A stretch of DNA of 64,000 nucleotides from Anaeramoeba flamelloides (lineage: Eukaryota > Metamonada > Anaeramoebidae): NCBI GenBank assembly GCA_027625915.1, contig JANTQA010000047.1, positions 4,340,001 through 4,404,000 on the forward strand, in the 5' to 3' direction. A program made the translations under genes and the position numbers. A model generated the notes under the pieces. It was given only the letters and a program-made list of their open reading frames with translations. It was not told the DNA's origin and did no database searches. Of this stretch, positions 47,094 to 59,326 are shown one piece after another. The number at the start of each line of letters is the position of its first letter. Positions within the stretch are counted from its first letter, which is position 1.

Positions 47094-50000
47094 TTATTTT
47101 TTAAAAGCGGGACCAAATAAAGAAAAATTTGAATCTGCGGCTACACCTAATAAGAGTTTATAAGGATGGAATTTAATTTTATTAATTCTCCCAAATTTGG
47201 AATTTGAAAATCGATTATAATTTTTAAAATTGGAAATGATTTTACAATTCCAATCATACACGATAATTCCATCTTTTTTTGTTGCCACTGCGAACATTTT
47301 CGAGTATTGATGTTGGTCAAAGGAAATTATATTCGAGTTTGAGTTTCCAACCAAAAAAGATCTATAATTATTGATTTTTCGCAAATCTCTAAATATGAGC
47401 AAGCCGTTGCTTGAAACGGAAATTAAAACATTTTTATCAAATAATGTAGTATTTAAACTAATTATTGGGTCTTCGTGTTCATTACTGCTATAAACCGGGG
47501 AAATCCTTGTGTCCATATTAATATTCATATTATTATTATTATTATTGAAATGTTGACCCTCCCTGAGATCTATTTGGATCAATGTGCCTTCATCACCACC
47601 AAAAAACATCGTATTTGTATCGAACCAAAGCAAATTATGAATGGAATTTATTTGTTGTTGATTTTGGAAAGAAAATTTGGAAATCTGTGTTTGAGTTTCG
47701 ATATCCCAAATCTTTACAAATTTGGAATCACCGCCAACTGCAAGCTTACCAATATTTTGGTTCCAACAAAATTTCATTCCAACAGATTTATTAATCTCAC
47801 ACTGATTCATCTTCTTCTTCTTATTATTATTATCATTTTTATGAATTTTTTGGCATTCAGGCAGAGCATTCCAGGCAGTGATTAAATGACAATATGAAAT
47901 TTTCTTCTTGAGATCCGATTGAATTTTTGATGATGAGATGATCGAGTTGATTGAATTATCTGCAAAGGAATTATAATTGGAATCATAATTACTAATACTA
48001 TTATTATTTTTTAAATTTTTATTATTTTTAATCAATCTTGACTGCAAAGTAAAAGTTCTCCTTATCGGTATGCCTATCGTGTTGAGCTTACAGATTGCTC
48101 TTGAAGAATTTTTTTGATAATTTAAATTATTCAATTTTATTTGATCACTCTTAAATATTTTGATAATCCCAGAATCGTCACCAGTCATTAACAGCGGCTC
48201 GGTGTTTTCGTTGATTAATTGTAGAGAAGTAATTTTTGATTTTTTGGAATCGATATTTTGATATTTGGAAACAATTTCTCCACTATTTTGTTCCCAATTA
48301 CACAATGCCAATTTATTATTATTATTAATACAATAAATATACGATTCATAACTATCAAACACAAAATTATTGAAATTTTCTTCAATTGATGGAATAAAAG
48401 AAACCTGATCATTTAGTTGGATTTTTTCTAAATCAATATTTTGTGAGTATTTAATTGCTGTTTTTTGTGTTTTTTTGATTATCTTTTTCCTCCACTTATG
48501 TAAATAATAATCTGAACTTGCCTTTGAAAAGGAATTAGAAGTATTTATTCCCATTCTATTCTTGAAATCAGTATTAGATTGGGAATTCCCACCTTCGCCA
48601 TCCCTTTTACTATTCCCACCTCTCATATTATCATTAAAATTCATTGAAGAGTTTTTATTTGAATTGAAATTATTCCGATTCATCAATAAATTAATAATAC
48701 TAGGAATATTTGAAAAAGTTTGGCTAGTTAAATAATTTTCATTGAGCTTTAAACTACCTTCAAACGAATATTTGATTTGATTCAAATTTGATTCGTTTGA
48801 TTCTAATGAAAATGTAGTTGATAATTTTGGTGATGATATTGATGCTGTCGACATTGACGAGGCTGTTGATTCCATAGTAACTGTTTTTGCTTTTGCTTTT
48901 GATTTTGATTTTGATTTTGATATTGAGTTCGAAGAAACATTTACTTCTCGATCTTCTTTAATAAATATTAAAGGCTTCATTATTTGGCTTATGCACCAAT
49001 AATAAAATTTTGATTGATCAATTTTCAATATATCAACAAGTAATACATTTTTATTATTGTGTTTTTGTTGGCTATTGCCATCGTTATGAAAATTATTAAT
49101 TGTATTATTTTTGAGATTATTTGAAAAATTTGCTAAACTATGATAAACTCTATTACTTTTTTTTTTCGTTGAAACGTGGTTTTCATTTAAGACAGAACTA
49201 ATTAAATTATCCCCCTTTTTAGATTTTTTTAGGACTAATTTTTCATTTTTTTTTCTTTGTTCAATATTTTTTAAAAAATTATTATTTTTGTTATTTTTCT
49301 TTTGTAATAATTTTTTTTTTTCAATGATCTTTTTTTTTTTTGATAATGAATTTTTTCTAGATCTCCAAGGTGAGTTATAAATCATTTCATTAATTGAATG
49401 CCTCTCTTTGATTTTCAATAATGACAATTTAAAATTTCGATCAAAAATTGTATTAAAATATTTTGAAAATTGATTATTATCTATTGGACTTCGATTTTCT
49501 TCCCAAAAAATTAAAAAATGTTTTGCCACTTCAAGAGATAGATTTTTAATCAATGGATAAGGGTCATTACAAAATTTAATAAACATATTCCAAATACAAT
49601 TAATTGCTAAAAATTTTGGATTCGCAAAATAATTTTTAAAATTAATATTTTTTTGATATTCTTTAAAAATTTCATTTTTTTTTTTGTTTTTAATATTTCC
49701 ATCGTTTTTGTTGTTATCATTATTATTAATATTATTATTTTCATTATTATTAATATTATCATCATCATCATCATCATTATTATTATTATTATTATTATCG
49801 TTATTATTATTACCATTATTGTTATTGTTATTATTTTGTTTATTATTTTTTTGATTGTTATTAATTTTATTTATTTTTTTAATATTATTAATAAAATTTA
49901 ATTCAATTTGTGATTCCTGATTTAACAATTCAATGATTAATTCATAGTTAGAGTTTGTTTGATTTAAAAATGTTTCCAAAGCATTATTTGAATTTAATTT

Positions 50001-52758
50001 ACAATTTTGTAAAATTTTGATAATTTTTTTAAATTCATTTTCAAAAAGTATTAATAATTTGATTATGAATAATAAACATTCATGTCTAACTAACGGGCAG
50101 GCTTCGTTTTTCATTTTATAAATAACATTTAAACCAATCATCAAATCAAGAAAAATTTTATCATTATTTTCAACAGATTGATCGATAGTTCCTAAAAAGG
50201 TGGATAAGGCATAAATTGAAGCTGCTCGAATTTCTGGGATTTGATCATTTAATAATAGTAAAATTTGATTATAGGCCTTGGTTAAGACGCACTGTCTTTT
50301 ACCTCTGTTAAAGTTTTGCCAATATTTTGCTAAACATAATGTTGACCATTTACGAACATTTTGGGATTGGTTATGTATGCGGTATAAGCAAAATTCTAAA
50401 ATACCATATCTATGGCAAGATATTTTCCCCTTTGGATAATTATTTTGAATTAATGACAAAATTAAAGAAGAAAGAGAATATAACACATTGTCCAAATTAT
50501 TTGTTGCTAGCACTTTTAAAAAATATTGATAAGATTTTTCTGCCACTAAATTAATTTGACAAGAAGGATCATATATTAATATCTTTGCCCAGATGAATAA
50601 TAAAATTGTTCTGATTTCAGAAATTGGTGATTTTAATAGTCTTAATAAATAAGGGAAGACACCAACACAGAGTGCCTTCTCTATAGCCCACGATCCCAAA
50701 TCTACAAACCTGGCTAATAGAACCAAAACACGGTGTTGATATTGTTGCGTGAGTATCACCTGTAATAAAATTGGCAATTTACCAATGCCAGTTTTCCGAT
50801 TTCTTCCAGAATTAATCCAAATTTCAAAAGATGTTAACTGATCATCATAAAAGGTTGAATTTGTTTTCTTATTTTCTAAATTTCCTTTTTTGTCCTTTCC
50901 TTTTTTCCCTTTCCCTCGCTGCTTTTTTTTTTTATTTTTTTTTTTTTCCAATTGCTTTTTCTTTTTCTTTTCTTTTTTCTCTTGCTTTTGCTTTCGCTGT
51001 TCAACTTTTAATAAAGTCTCTTTGTCAATCAAATTTGAAAAATTGCTTGTTCTAAATTTTGATTTATATCCATTTCTCATTTTAGATAAACAGGAATCCA
51101 ATAAGCAATCCCAACTATTCCATAAGTCGTGCTTATAAGTTTCTGGAATTGAAGGGATCGTGAACGGCGTACAATTGTATGACTTCATGATCCTTTCAGC
51201 TAATAAAAAATTTCGAAACAATGTAGCGATCATTAAATCTTGTCGGTATAGTTTTTGAAATAAGCTCGTTGATAATGTGTTCCACGCAATAGTATCAGCA
51301 ATTGTGATGTACACCCAATGCAATTCTCCTAATAGTGTCCTTCGATCATTAATTTTGCCGGGGATATGATCAATTAAATCATAATTCAGTGCCCGGATTA
51401 GAGTATTGGAACTGAACTTTGTATAAATATGCCATCTGAACGCAGCCTTAATTGGCGTGGTTAAGCAAGACGTAAACAAGTCTGCTGGCATTTTGGGATC
51501 AGTTGGTAAAGTTTCGTTCGCAGAACAAGAAAAAAAGGCGACAGTTTCTAGTGTATTTAATTTTGGGCTTGTGGTGGAGATTTTTGTGGGGGTTGACATT
51601 GCCGCTGAGCTTGGTGTTGACGTTGATCTTGATCTTGGTCTTGATGTTGACGATTGTTTTTTTGATGTTGTTGATAATGTTGAATTTTTTGGAATTTGTT
51701 TTCTTAATTGCTCGTTTTGATTAATTTTAATCAAATTTTGTTGCTTATAAGTATTCTGGTTTCTTTGGCTATTAAAACTCCTTTTGATTCTTTTTTTTTT
51801 TTTTTTTTATTTGGTGTTTTGTTGCCTTTGTTTGGATTGGACTGATCTTCATTCGACTCTTCTGCCGACGAATTTTGTGGTAAATGTAGTTGGTTGGAAT
51901 TTATTTTTGGTTTTGGCTTCTGCTTCTGCTTCTGCCTATGCTTTGTAAAGGCACGCGATAGTCTGCCCGCTGAACTGCACTCAAACACATAAATAGCTGG
52001 CGACCCTAACCAGGATTTCAATTCCCTTAAAGTCAAGGGGATGTACTGTGTATAGCCCTCATCAAAGACCCATATTTCATTATTTTTCGTCGGCATCGGC
52101 ACACCATGGCCATTATAATAAAAAAAGACTCTCTCATTGAGGCTGTACTTGCGAGAGCATTTGCAGATCGTTTTCAGCTTTTTGATATGCGGATCTAAAC
52201 ACTGCTTATATTTGGAGTGCGGCTGGCACCTCATAAACTGGCTTTGTAAATTCTTCCCAATTAATGCTAATGAGGTCTGTTTGTCATGCTTTGTGGGATC
52301 AACCCATCCCTCCAAGATTGAACATGGATCTGGTTTGATCACGTCAGGCGGATCAATTCCTAAATTTAAACACGCACAAATAATTCCAATTTTTGTCCGT
52401 GTCTTTGATTTGGTTTAGTTGGTTTTGTAGTTTTTTGTTTTTTGTTTTTGCAGGTTTGTTTCCGTTTTTGTTTTTGTGAATGTAAAGAAAAATTTTTTTA
52501 AAAAGAAAAATTAAATAATTCTTATTAGATGAGATCAAAAGGGTGACAAATTGTTCTTTTTTTAAAAGAAGAAATCTCATTCAAAATAGATTGAAAATAA
52601 ACCTTTGAAAGAATTTTCCATTCACGTTGTTTAAAATGGACGTCTGGGAAAAAGGCCAGAGTGTCAAAATAAGAATTAGTAAAATAAGCATTTTTATTTA
52701 ATTTCTTTTTTTCTTTTTCTTCAATTCTTTTTTTTTGTTTATTTAATGGTGAACTCAT
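47094..52758 (-). CDS. RPTOR: Raptor, regulatory subunit of TOR complex 1
   Basis: Exon 1 (52758-52603) ends in QREWKILSK; a 200-bp GT-AG intron follows; exon 2 starts at 52402 with TRTKIGIICACLNLGIDPPD. The join reproduces the spacing of animal Raptor from its Trp to LCLN exactly. Exon 2 carries the caspase-like RNC domain: WVDP, YKQCLDP, YYNGHGVPMPT (His), YTQYIPL, FECSSAGR (Cys). A KQKQKPK-rich insert reaches 18 consecutive A at 51791-51808, where the coding pattern changes frame and then stays open to the stop at 47094. That part has PADLFTSCLTTPIKAAFRWH, IPGKINDRRTLLGELHW, LFQKLYRQDLMIATLFRNFL, then HEAT repeats and C-terminal WD40 repeats. N/D/K-rich inserts swell it to about 1,800 residues (human 1,335). 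Raptor recruits TOS-motif substrates to TOR kinase and links it to amino-acid signals. Identification is certain; the A-tract length or an extra small intron is the open point. Confidence 0.95.
49680..49860 (-). repeat. Asn/Asp trinucleotide repeat in Raptor coding sequence
   Basis: Plus-strand ATT/ATC triplets read on the minus strand as AAT/GAT and encode runs of N and D between HEAT units. Plus- and minus-strand shadow frames of I/M residues here are products of the repeat. Confidence 0.85.
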
Positions 52759-53353
52759 CTTGAAAGATCAAAAAGCGTTTTTTTGATCAAGAGACAAATT
52801 TTGGAATTGAAAGAAAAAAGAGCAGATTTGAAGATGGGAGATAATTAATCAAAAAATGTCAATAATCATTTTCAACAGAAGAAGGTTGGGTCGAAAATCA
52901 GCAATATTTTCACAGAGTATTAATTCCAAATAATATTCTTCATGTTACAAGAACAATATAGATCCTAAGGACAAAATTATTTCCTAAGAAAAATATATTT
53001 TTAATAGTTTTCCTATAATTTTCATTTAAAAATATCCCTTTTGAAAAATTCAATTTTGAAGAAAAAAATTTATACAGTTATTGGGGACGATGATTTGCTT
53101 ACAACAATTTAAGAAATTTGAGATTAAAGAGTTAAAAACAAAACTCAATAACCCTAATTTTCATTTTGCAATTTAGCAAAAACATCATTGTAAATACAAT
53201 TTATAAAAAACACCAAAAGCCTGGGGGAACAATAATACAAGTTTTATTTCAAGTTTAAACAAGTGTTAATCATATTTAATAAAGTATTTAGAGAAAATTA
53301 CACTCTTCTGTTTACCAAATGATTTTTTTTAGCTATGGATAATTAATTATAGA
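52759..53353. other. Intergenic, Raptor promoter side
   Basis: About 0.6 kb of AT-rich DNA upstream of the Raptor ATG; no motif recognised. Confidence 0.45.
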
Positions 53354-53841
53354 GCAGTGAAAAAAATACCTGAAATGAAAAAAATCCCTGACAAGATTTT
53401 TAATTGTGAATATTAGTAAAATTATTGTGTAATTTCATTTATTTACAATCAAATTCCTTTTTTTAAGAATCAAACATTTTCAATTATAACTCCCCCACTT
53501 ATTAGAATGATGATTGATGAAATCACACTTGTTCAAAACACCATTCAATCAATCAAAAAACAAGAAGAAAAATTATCATTTTCCAAACTCTAGTAAACCT
53601 CAATAAAACTCGATTGTTTTTCAAAAAAAGTTGATCGACATATGGCTATCCAACAATTACCCGAGTATTCTAGAGACACCTTACTTTGGTGGACTTTAGG
53701 TAGGTTTATTACTAATCTCATAAAAAATATTGGTTATTTATAATAAGGATTTCATTGAAATTAGACAAAAATTTTACTAATACTCACAATTAAAAATCTT
53801 GTCAGGGATTTTTTTCATGTCCGGTATTTTTTTCCCTACTA
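53354..53841. mobile_element. R4 inverted-repeat element, copy a
   Basis: A 0.49-kb element whose ends (CAGTGAAAAAAATACC on the left, GGTATTTTTTTCCCTACT on the right) are inverted. The arms pair over more than 100 bases: CCCTGACAAGATTTTTAATT against AATTAAAAATCTTGTCAGGG, and TGTGAATATTAGTAAAATT against TTTTACTAATACTCACA. The centre has CACTTGTTCAAAACACCATT, AACTCTAGTAAACCTCAAT and AGTATTCTAGAGACACCTTA. There is no coding capacity. Copy b lies at 55251-55749. Confidence 0.85.
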
Positions 53842-53984
53842 TATCTGTAAAATGGACAAAAATGAAAAACGACAAAGTTTATTATTTCTTCTCTTGAATC
53901 TTGAGAGTTTTGTTTTTTAATATTTGAAAACAACCACTATGAATTCAAAAGAAAGATTTATTAAATTTCAAAAGATTTCTGTCA

Positions 53985-54800
53985 AGTTAAGGGTCTAATT
54001 ATTTACATTGGATTTACTCCCTACTCAAGGATTGGCTTGAAACCCAAAAAGGGTGTTGTGAAATTGACCTTCTTTTGATTAACAAAATTCAAATAACAAA
54101 TAAAAAATTATGGGCTCTCTATTCTCAAAAAATTCAACCAAAAAAAAAAAAAGTTAAAATGATTTTCAATTTCAAAAAATGAATAAAAAAAAATAAAGTT
54201 TAAAAAGAACTCTCTCAATTCCAAGAAAACCAAATTTCAAAAAATTCAAATTTTAAAAAAATTATTAATTTTCAAAAAAAAATCAAAATTTAATAAAAGA
54301 TATGTATTGTTTCATATTTTTAATACCAAATGGTTAAATTTCTTCAATTTAAAACAAATTGTTTTCTTTAAATATACAATCAATTTAATTCGATTTAATC
54401 TAATATATGATTAGATTATAGCCTTCTATATTTGAAAAAGAAAGGATTTTTGGTAACATTCTTTTGAAAAAAATAACTAATTCGAGAAAGGAAAAAAAAG
54501 ATAAAAAAAATCTTTGAGATCTCAAAAAGCGTCAAAGATCGACACTTCAAAATCAACATAGTTGTTTTCAAAAAAGATAAATCACAGCCATTCTAATTGG
54601 AAATTGAGTGTTTCTCTTTAGCACTTTTTTCTAAAAATATCCTCTTTTTTGATTATTAATTTTTTGAGATCGAACACGCTTCACATGTTGGTTCGTTTTT
54701 GATCCGTATTAGGGAGTCATTACAATTACAAAAAATTTTTTTAAACCATTTCAGAAAATTATTTTTAACGGGAATGACACAACCCTTAATAATTAAATCT
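53985..54800. repeat. Dispersed repeat R1, copy b
   Basis: Matches 4130-4740 in order and orientation, and then 5565-5640. It sits between the two R4 copies. Class unknown. Confidence 0.7.
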
Positions 54801-55250
54801 ATTTTGGACTACAATCTTTGAATTAAAAATCAAATAATATTTATATTTGACAGTTAAGGGGCACAACTCTGTCACTGAGAAGTCAAAAATCAAAGTATTG
54901 TATTTAATAAAAACAAGATAAGTTTCCCCAGGTTCAAATGCTTTTAGGTATTATATTCATAAAATAATTCTATTGATCGATGGTTTTATTGATGGGGTGC
55001 CAGTCAGACTGGCATCTTGAGAGGTATGGCGATCTTAGTTAATTTAATATCTTTTAATACATACCAAAGTAGTTCTTCCAGGGGAAGAGGTATGATTTTG
55101 GCCATTAAGAGAATGTTCAAATTATCTTAAACCAAGGGGCGAAATAATTCTATTTATCCATCTAGTCAACTCAAAATAACCTGAGAAATCGTAATAAAAA
55201 TCAAGAATTTTAGAAAATACTGTAGAGATCAATATAATTTTTCAAGTAAA
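54801..55250. other. Intergenic with a small perfect palindrome
   Basis: 54998-55014 reads TGCCAGTCAGACTGGCA, a perfect 8-base inverted repeat around one base, extending imperfectly to GGTGCC...GGCATC. No gene. Confidence 0.5.
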
Positions 55251-55749
55251 GTAGTGAAAAAAATACCGGACATGAAAAAAATCCCGGACAAGATTTTCAA
55301 TTGTGAATATTAGTAAAAAATTTTGTGTAATTTCATTTATTTACAATCAAATCCTTTTTTTAAGAATCAAACTTTTTAAATTATAACTCATCCACTTATT
55401 AGAATGATAATTAAAGAAATCACACTTGTTCAAAACACCATTCAATCAATCAAAAAACAAGAAGAAAAATTATCATTTTCCAAACTCTAGTAAACCTCAA
55501 TAAAACTCGATTGTTTTTCAAAAAAAGTTGATCTACTTAGACTATCCAACGATTACTCGAGTATTCTAGAGACACCTTACTTTGATGGACTTTAGGGGGG
55601 GTTATTACTAAACTCACATAAAAAAAATTGGTTCTTTATTATAAGGATTTGATTGTAAATAAATGAAATTACACAAAATTTTTTACTAATATTCACAATT
55701 AAAAATCTTGTCAGGGATTTTTTTCATGTCCGGTATTTTTTTCCCTGCT
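55251..55749. mobile_element. R4 inverted-repeat element, copy b
   Basis: Same orientation as copy a and closely similar throughout. This copy keeps longer arms: ATACCGGACATGAAAAAAAT pairs with ATTTTTTTCATGTCCGGTAT, and GTGTAATTTCATTTATTTAC with GTAAATAAATGAAATTACAC. The right end reads TTCCCTGCTA. Confidence 0.85.
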
Positions 55750-55784
55750 AAACAAACCTTCAGTATTTCATCTTCCAAAATTGT

Positions 55785-56280
55785 TGAAAAATATTTTTTG
55801 GAAATATGTCTTGAAATGAAGATTCATAGCTAAATAATTAAAAGGTTCATTAATGGATTCTGGCTAGAAATTATTTTCATAAATATTGGAAATATATTGA
55901 TAATATAAATATATTCTTGTGATTCCGATAAAAGTAAAGAATATTTAGGTTTTTAGGATAATAAAAAATGAATAAATTTGAAATTATTTAATTTTATATA
56001 ATGTAAATTCTCAATAATTCTAAATATTATTTATTAAATAACTCTTATACTCTTATTTAAGTTTCTAATCTAGATTTGGAAAAATAATTAAAAAAGAATT
56101 TCCAATAATGAGAATTTTTCATACCTTTTCCTTTATTTAAAAAAATAATAAATTATGTCAAATGATAGAGATAATAGATTTTTTTAGGTAGAATTTGAAC
56201 TATAAAGAAATAATATGATCTACTTTCAATTACAGTATACTTTAATTATATACAAATCTGTGTTGACTCTAATCCCTTAA
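55785..56280. mobile_element. R3 element copy D (5'-truncated, right end intact)
   Basis: Interior matches copies A-C (TTGAAAAATATTTTTTGGAA onward, GGAAATATATTGATAATA, GGTTTTTAGGATAAT). The right end reads GACTCTAATCCCTTAA, the same terminus as copy B including TTAA. The left half is missing, close to the end of R4 copy b. Confidence 0.65.
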
Positions 56281-57295
56281 CAACTCTTAAGCAAACATTA
56301 AAATTACGACGAAATTGAAGATCGATTAGCCAAAATCAAAATAGTTTGTTGTTATACCCAACACAGGATAATTTTTTTTACCCTTTTTAGCGATTAAAGT
56401 CCTTAAATTTAAAAAGATTTTTGAATTAGAACGTTTAATTTTAAAAATATGTAAAACAGAAAAAAAATGCCCAATATGGTTTTTCATAACAAAATAAAAA
56501 AAAAAAAAAAAAAGTCTTTTCAACAGACAAAGTAAAAATAATCACAGAACCCCAATTATTTTTGAAACTTTATAATTTTACTGTGAATTGTAAAATTAAA
56601 AGATCAAAATTTTCATTCGTCTATACAAAAAAACCACCTCTCAAGAATTAATATAAAACATCAAAAGTCCCAATTTCAAAAAGACAAATGAATAATTTAA
56701 ACTTATTTTCAAAATCAAAAATTTGAAAAGTTGACTAATTTAGCAAATCTTTTTGTGTAAAGCTAAATGATAATTTTGTTCCATTTATTTTGAAACCTAA
56801 GTTATTTTCTTTTTTTTGTTCTAGTTATTTGTTTGTACTTCATTTAGGAACTCAGATCTTCAATTTATTTTATTTTTAACTTTAATTCTTTTTACAAAAA
56901 TTTTCTAATCCTTTTCCAAAATTTGAGATTTTACAAATCACAAAGATTACTCGTTTCACTGTTTCACAATGAAGAAAATTTCTAAATTTGTTCTTTTTGA
57001 CAGAGACATCTTGGATTTTTATTAACTTTATTTTAATTGGATCAGTATTCCAAATTTTTTTTTACCAAATTATTTCAATAAATTAAAACTGAATTTAAAC
57101 ACCTTCTTCAACTTTAACGAATCAAAAAAAACAACGAACAAAAAACAACTGAAACAATTCTTGTTTGAACAAATTTAGAATTTTTTTTACAATTCGGTTT
57201 TCAACACAAAAGTGAAAAAAAGTAAATTTTTTTTTATTTTTTCATTCCTTTTGTTTTGTGATTTTTTTTTTTTTTTTTCAATAATTATCCAACCA
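56281..57295. other. Intergenic, homeodomain gene promoter side
   Basis: AT-rich, no gene. Long T-tracts lie just before the chosen ATG. The frame continues upstream from it to 57212 without an ATG and encodes mostly phenylalanine. Confidence 0.5.
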
Positions 57296-59326
57296 ATGAA
57301 CAATGGGAACAACGACATTAATTTCTCAAATTTTCAGGATTTAAATCTTAATTCTTTCACTCACAATTGCAAACCAATTCTAAAAGTTTTTGAAGAATCA
57401 GATGAAGAAAAGAAAAACTATTCTGTTGGATGGGATGATGATTTTATTTCACTCAAAAGAGTGAATGACTATACTGAAATTGAGAATTCTAGCGATCACT
57501 TAGATCACTACTACACAGATTCAATTGGCTTTGATGACGAAGACTCTGAAGATCTTCCGTTTTTGAGCACTTCATCTGTTCTTGATTCTGTACGATCGCT
57601 AGGCACATTCCCAAACCAAAAATCAAAGCAATTAAAAAACATCGAGACAAACACCTCGATGTCGTTCGAAATAAGTGATCTAAATTCCCCGTCACTGACT
57701 GATTACGAATATTTGAATTTCCAAAGAAAGAAGGAAGTCAAAAAGAACAAAAAACTCTTTTATAAAAAAAAAAAAAAAAACAGAACAATTATTCACTCAG
57801 ATCCCAATTCCTTTTCTCTTCGTGACTCCAAAACAGAATTTAGTCCAAACCTTGTTTCAAAAATTGGCAAAACAAACACCACATTCAACAACAATTCTAA
57901 CTCCACCACAAAAATAATCTCCAATAATTTCCCAAAAAGAAACCCAAATAAACAATTAGACTTTAATTTAAACAACATCTCAAATAAAAACAATTCCAAG
58001 ACCAACCAAAGTCAAGGTATCTCTATTGTTGAATTACAAAACTATTTTCTTGACTTCGATTTAGATTTACTCAAAAAGGTTATCGAAAAAGGGCAACTTT
58101 CAGAATTATTAACAAAGGAGAGAAAAAAACAAGAAAAAGAAAAAAATGAACAAACAGAAAAAAATGAACAAACAGAAAAAAATGAAGAAAGAGAAAAAAA
58201 AGAAAAAAGAGAGAGGGTAATTAAAATTGAGAAAACAAATAATCTTGGAGAAATAACAAATTTAACAAGAAATAAGAAAAAGAATGAATACAAGAATAAT
58301 AAAAAAAAAAAAAATAATAAGCATCAAAATAAAAAGAGCCGACATTTAATGAAACAAAAAAAGAAATTTTTGAATGAAACAATCAATTTTAACAAATTTC
58401 AAGAAGAGTTGGAGCCCTCAGAAGTTTTGGAAATATATATTAAAGACAAATCTGACAGAAAAAAAGCGCAATTACCTAATTTTAGTTCATCGCTGAAAGT
58501 AGAAAATAAGCCAGAAATAACAGATCTCAAAGAAATTGCCAAAATTAGTCCCAATTATAATGATAATGATAATTTTAATGGTAATTACAATTATAATTTC
58601 GATTCCGTTCAACCAATTGTTTTGGATAAGAGTACATTTTCTCAAATCAAGAACAAAAAAAAAACTCAAAAATTTGAAAAACGAAAACGTAATCGCCCAA
58701 TAACAATATCGTCACCTTCTACATCCGATTCAGAACCAAACAACAATACTAACCAATCTTCTGGAAGGTTTCTTTACTATAAGGATCAAACAGAAAGCAG
58801 AATAAATCCAAATAATCATAACCCTTATCATAATAATAATGATAATAATGATAATTACATTGATTCGAATTTCCATTCTAATTATGTGTCACCTTCCATT
58901 ACAAATTCAATTTCAAGGTCCAACCTAAGAATGAGAAATTCAACCAGGCAGCCAAAAACAAAGCCACCAAAAAAAAATAAAAGGAAAAAATCAAGAAAAA
59001 TGCCCTCAAATGAGATTGATTGGCAGAGAAAGACTTGGAGGTTTGTTTTTGGTAGGAAAAAGGGTGTGAAAATCCTGAAAAAGAAAAGAAAAAAAAGACA
59101 ACAGAGACTAAATACTCCTAAGCATGCAAAGTCAATTTTTGAAAAATGGTTTTTGGAACATTTAGATGACCCGCAGGGCCCGTACATGGATAAAGAAACG
59201 AGAACACAATTGTCACAAATCACTTCAATTCCTGAATTGCAGGTGCAAAGGTGGTTTGGGCAAAGGAGACGGTCACAAAGATTACGTTGGCTCAAAGGCG
59301 AAGCTCCAAAGCCGAATTGGATTTAA
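57296..59326 (+). CDS. Homeodomain protein with atypical recognition helix
   Basis: A 676-residue single-exon protein from the ATG at 57296 (MNNGNNDINFSNF). The first 580 residues are low-complexity: acidic patches, S/N runs, a charged KEKNEQTEKNE repeat and polylysine. The C-terminal 70 residues form a homeodomain: basic arm KKRKKRQQRLNTPKHA, helix 1 KSIFEKWFLEHLDDP, helix 2 MDKETRTQLSQITSI, helix 3 ELQVQRWFGQRRRSQR. The loop between helices 1 and 2 is longer than in a typical homeodomain and even than the TALE three-residue insertion. Trp48, Phe49 and Arg53 equivalents are present, but the near-invariant Asn51 is Gln. In the family this domain binds DNA and regulates transcription; targets are unknown, and altered specificity is inference. 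Confidence 0.87.
   Translation: MNNGNNDINFSNFQDLNLNSFTHNCKPILKVFEESDEEKKNYSVGWDDDFISLKRVNDYTEIENSSDHLDHYYTDSIGFDDEDSEDLPFLSTSSVLDSVRSLGTFPNQKSKQLKNIETNTSMSFEISDLNSPSLTDYEYLNFQRKKEVKKNKKLFYKKKKKNRTIIHSDPNSFSLRDSKTEFSPNLVSKIGKTNTTFNNNSNSTTKIISNNFPKRNPNKQLDFNLNNISNKNNSKTNQSQGISIVELQNYFLDFDLDLLKKVIEKGQLSELLTKERKKQEKEKNEQTEKNEQTEKNEEREKKEKRERVIKIEKTNNLGEITNLTRNKKKNEYKNNKKKKNNKHQNKKSRHLMKQKKKFLNETINFNKFQEELEPSEVLEIYIKDKSDRKKAQLPNFSSSLKVENKPEITDLKEIAKISPNYNDNDNFNGNYNYNFDSVQPIVLDKSTFSQIKNKKKTQKFEKRKRNRPITISSPSTSDSEPNNNTNQSSGRFLYYKDQTESRINPNNHNPYHNNNDNNDNYIDSNFHSNYVSPSITNSISRSNLRMRNSTRQPKTKPPKKNKRKKSRKMPSNEIDWQRKTWRFVFGRKKGVKILKKKRKKRQQRLNTPKHAKSIFEKWFLEHLDDPQGPYMDKETRTQLSQITSIPELQVQRWFGQRRRSQRLRWLKGEAPKPNWI

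Noticed and set aside
49607-49901. Overlapping I/M-rich frames on both strands in the middle of Raptor.
   Set aside because: They are shadows of the AAT/GAT triplet repeat encoding Asn and Asp in Raptor.
53354-55749. Two R4 copies in the same orientation 1.4 kb apart looked like long terminal repeats of one element.
   Set aside because: Each copy carries its own long terminal inverted repeats, and the DNA between them is a copy of another dispersed repeat (R1) with no gag/pol-like frame.
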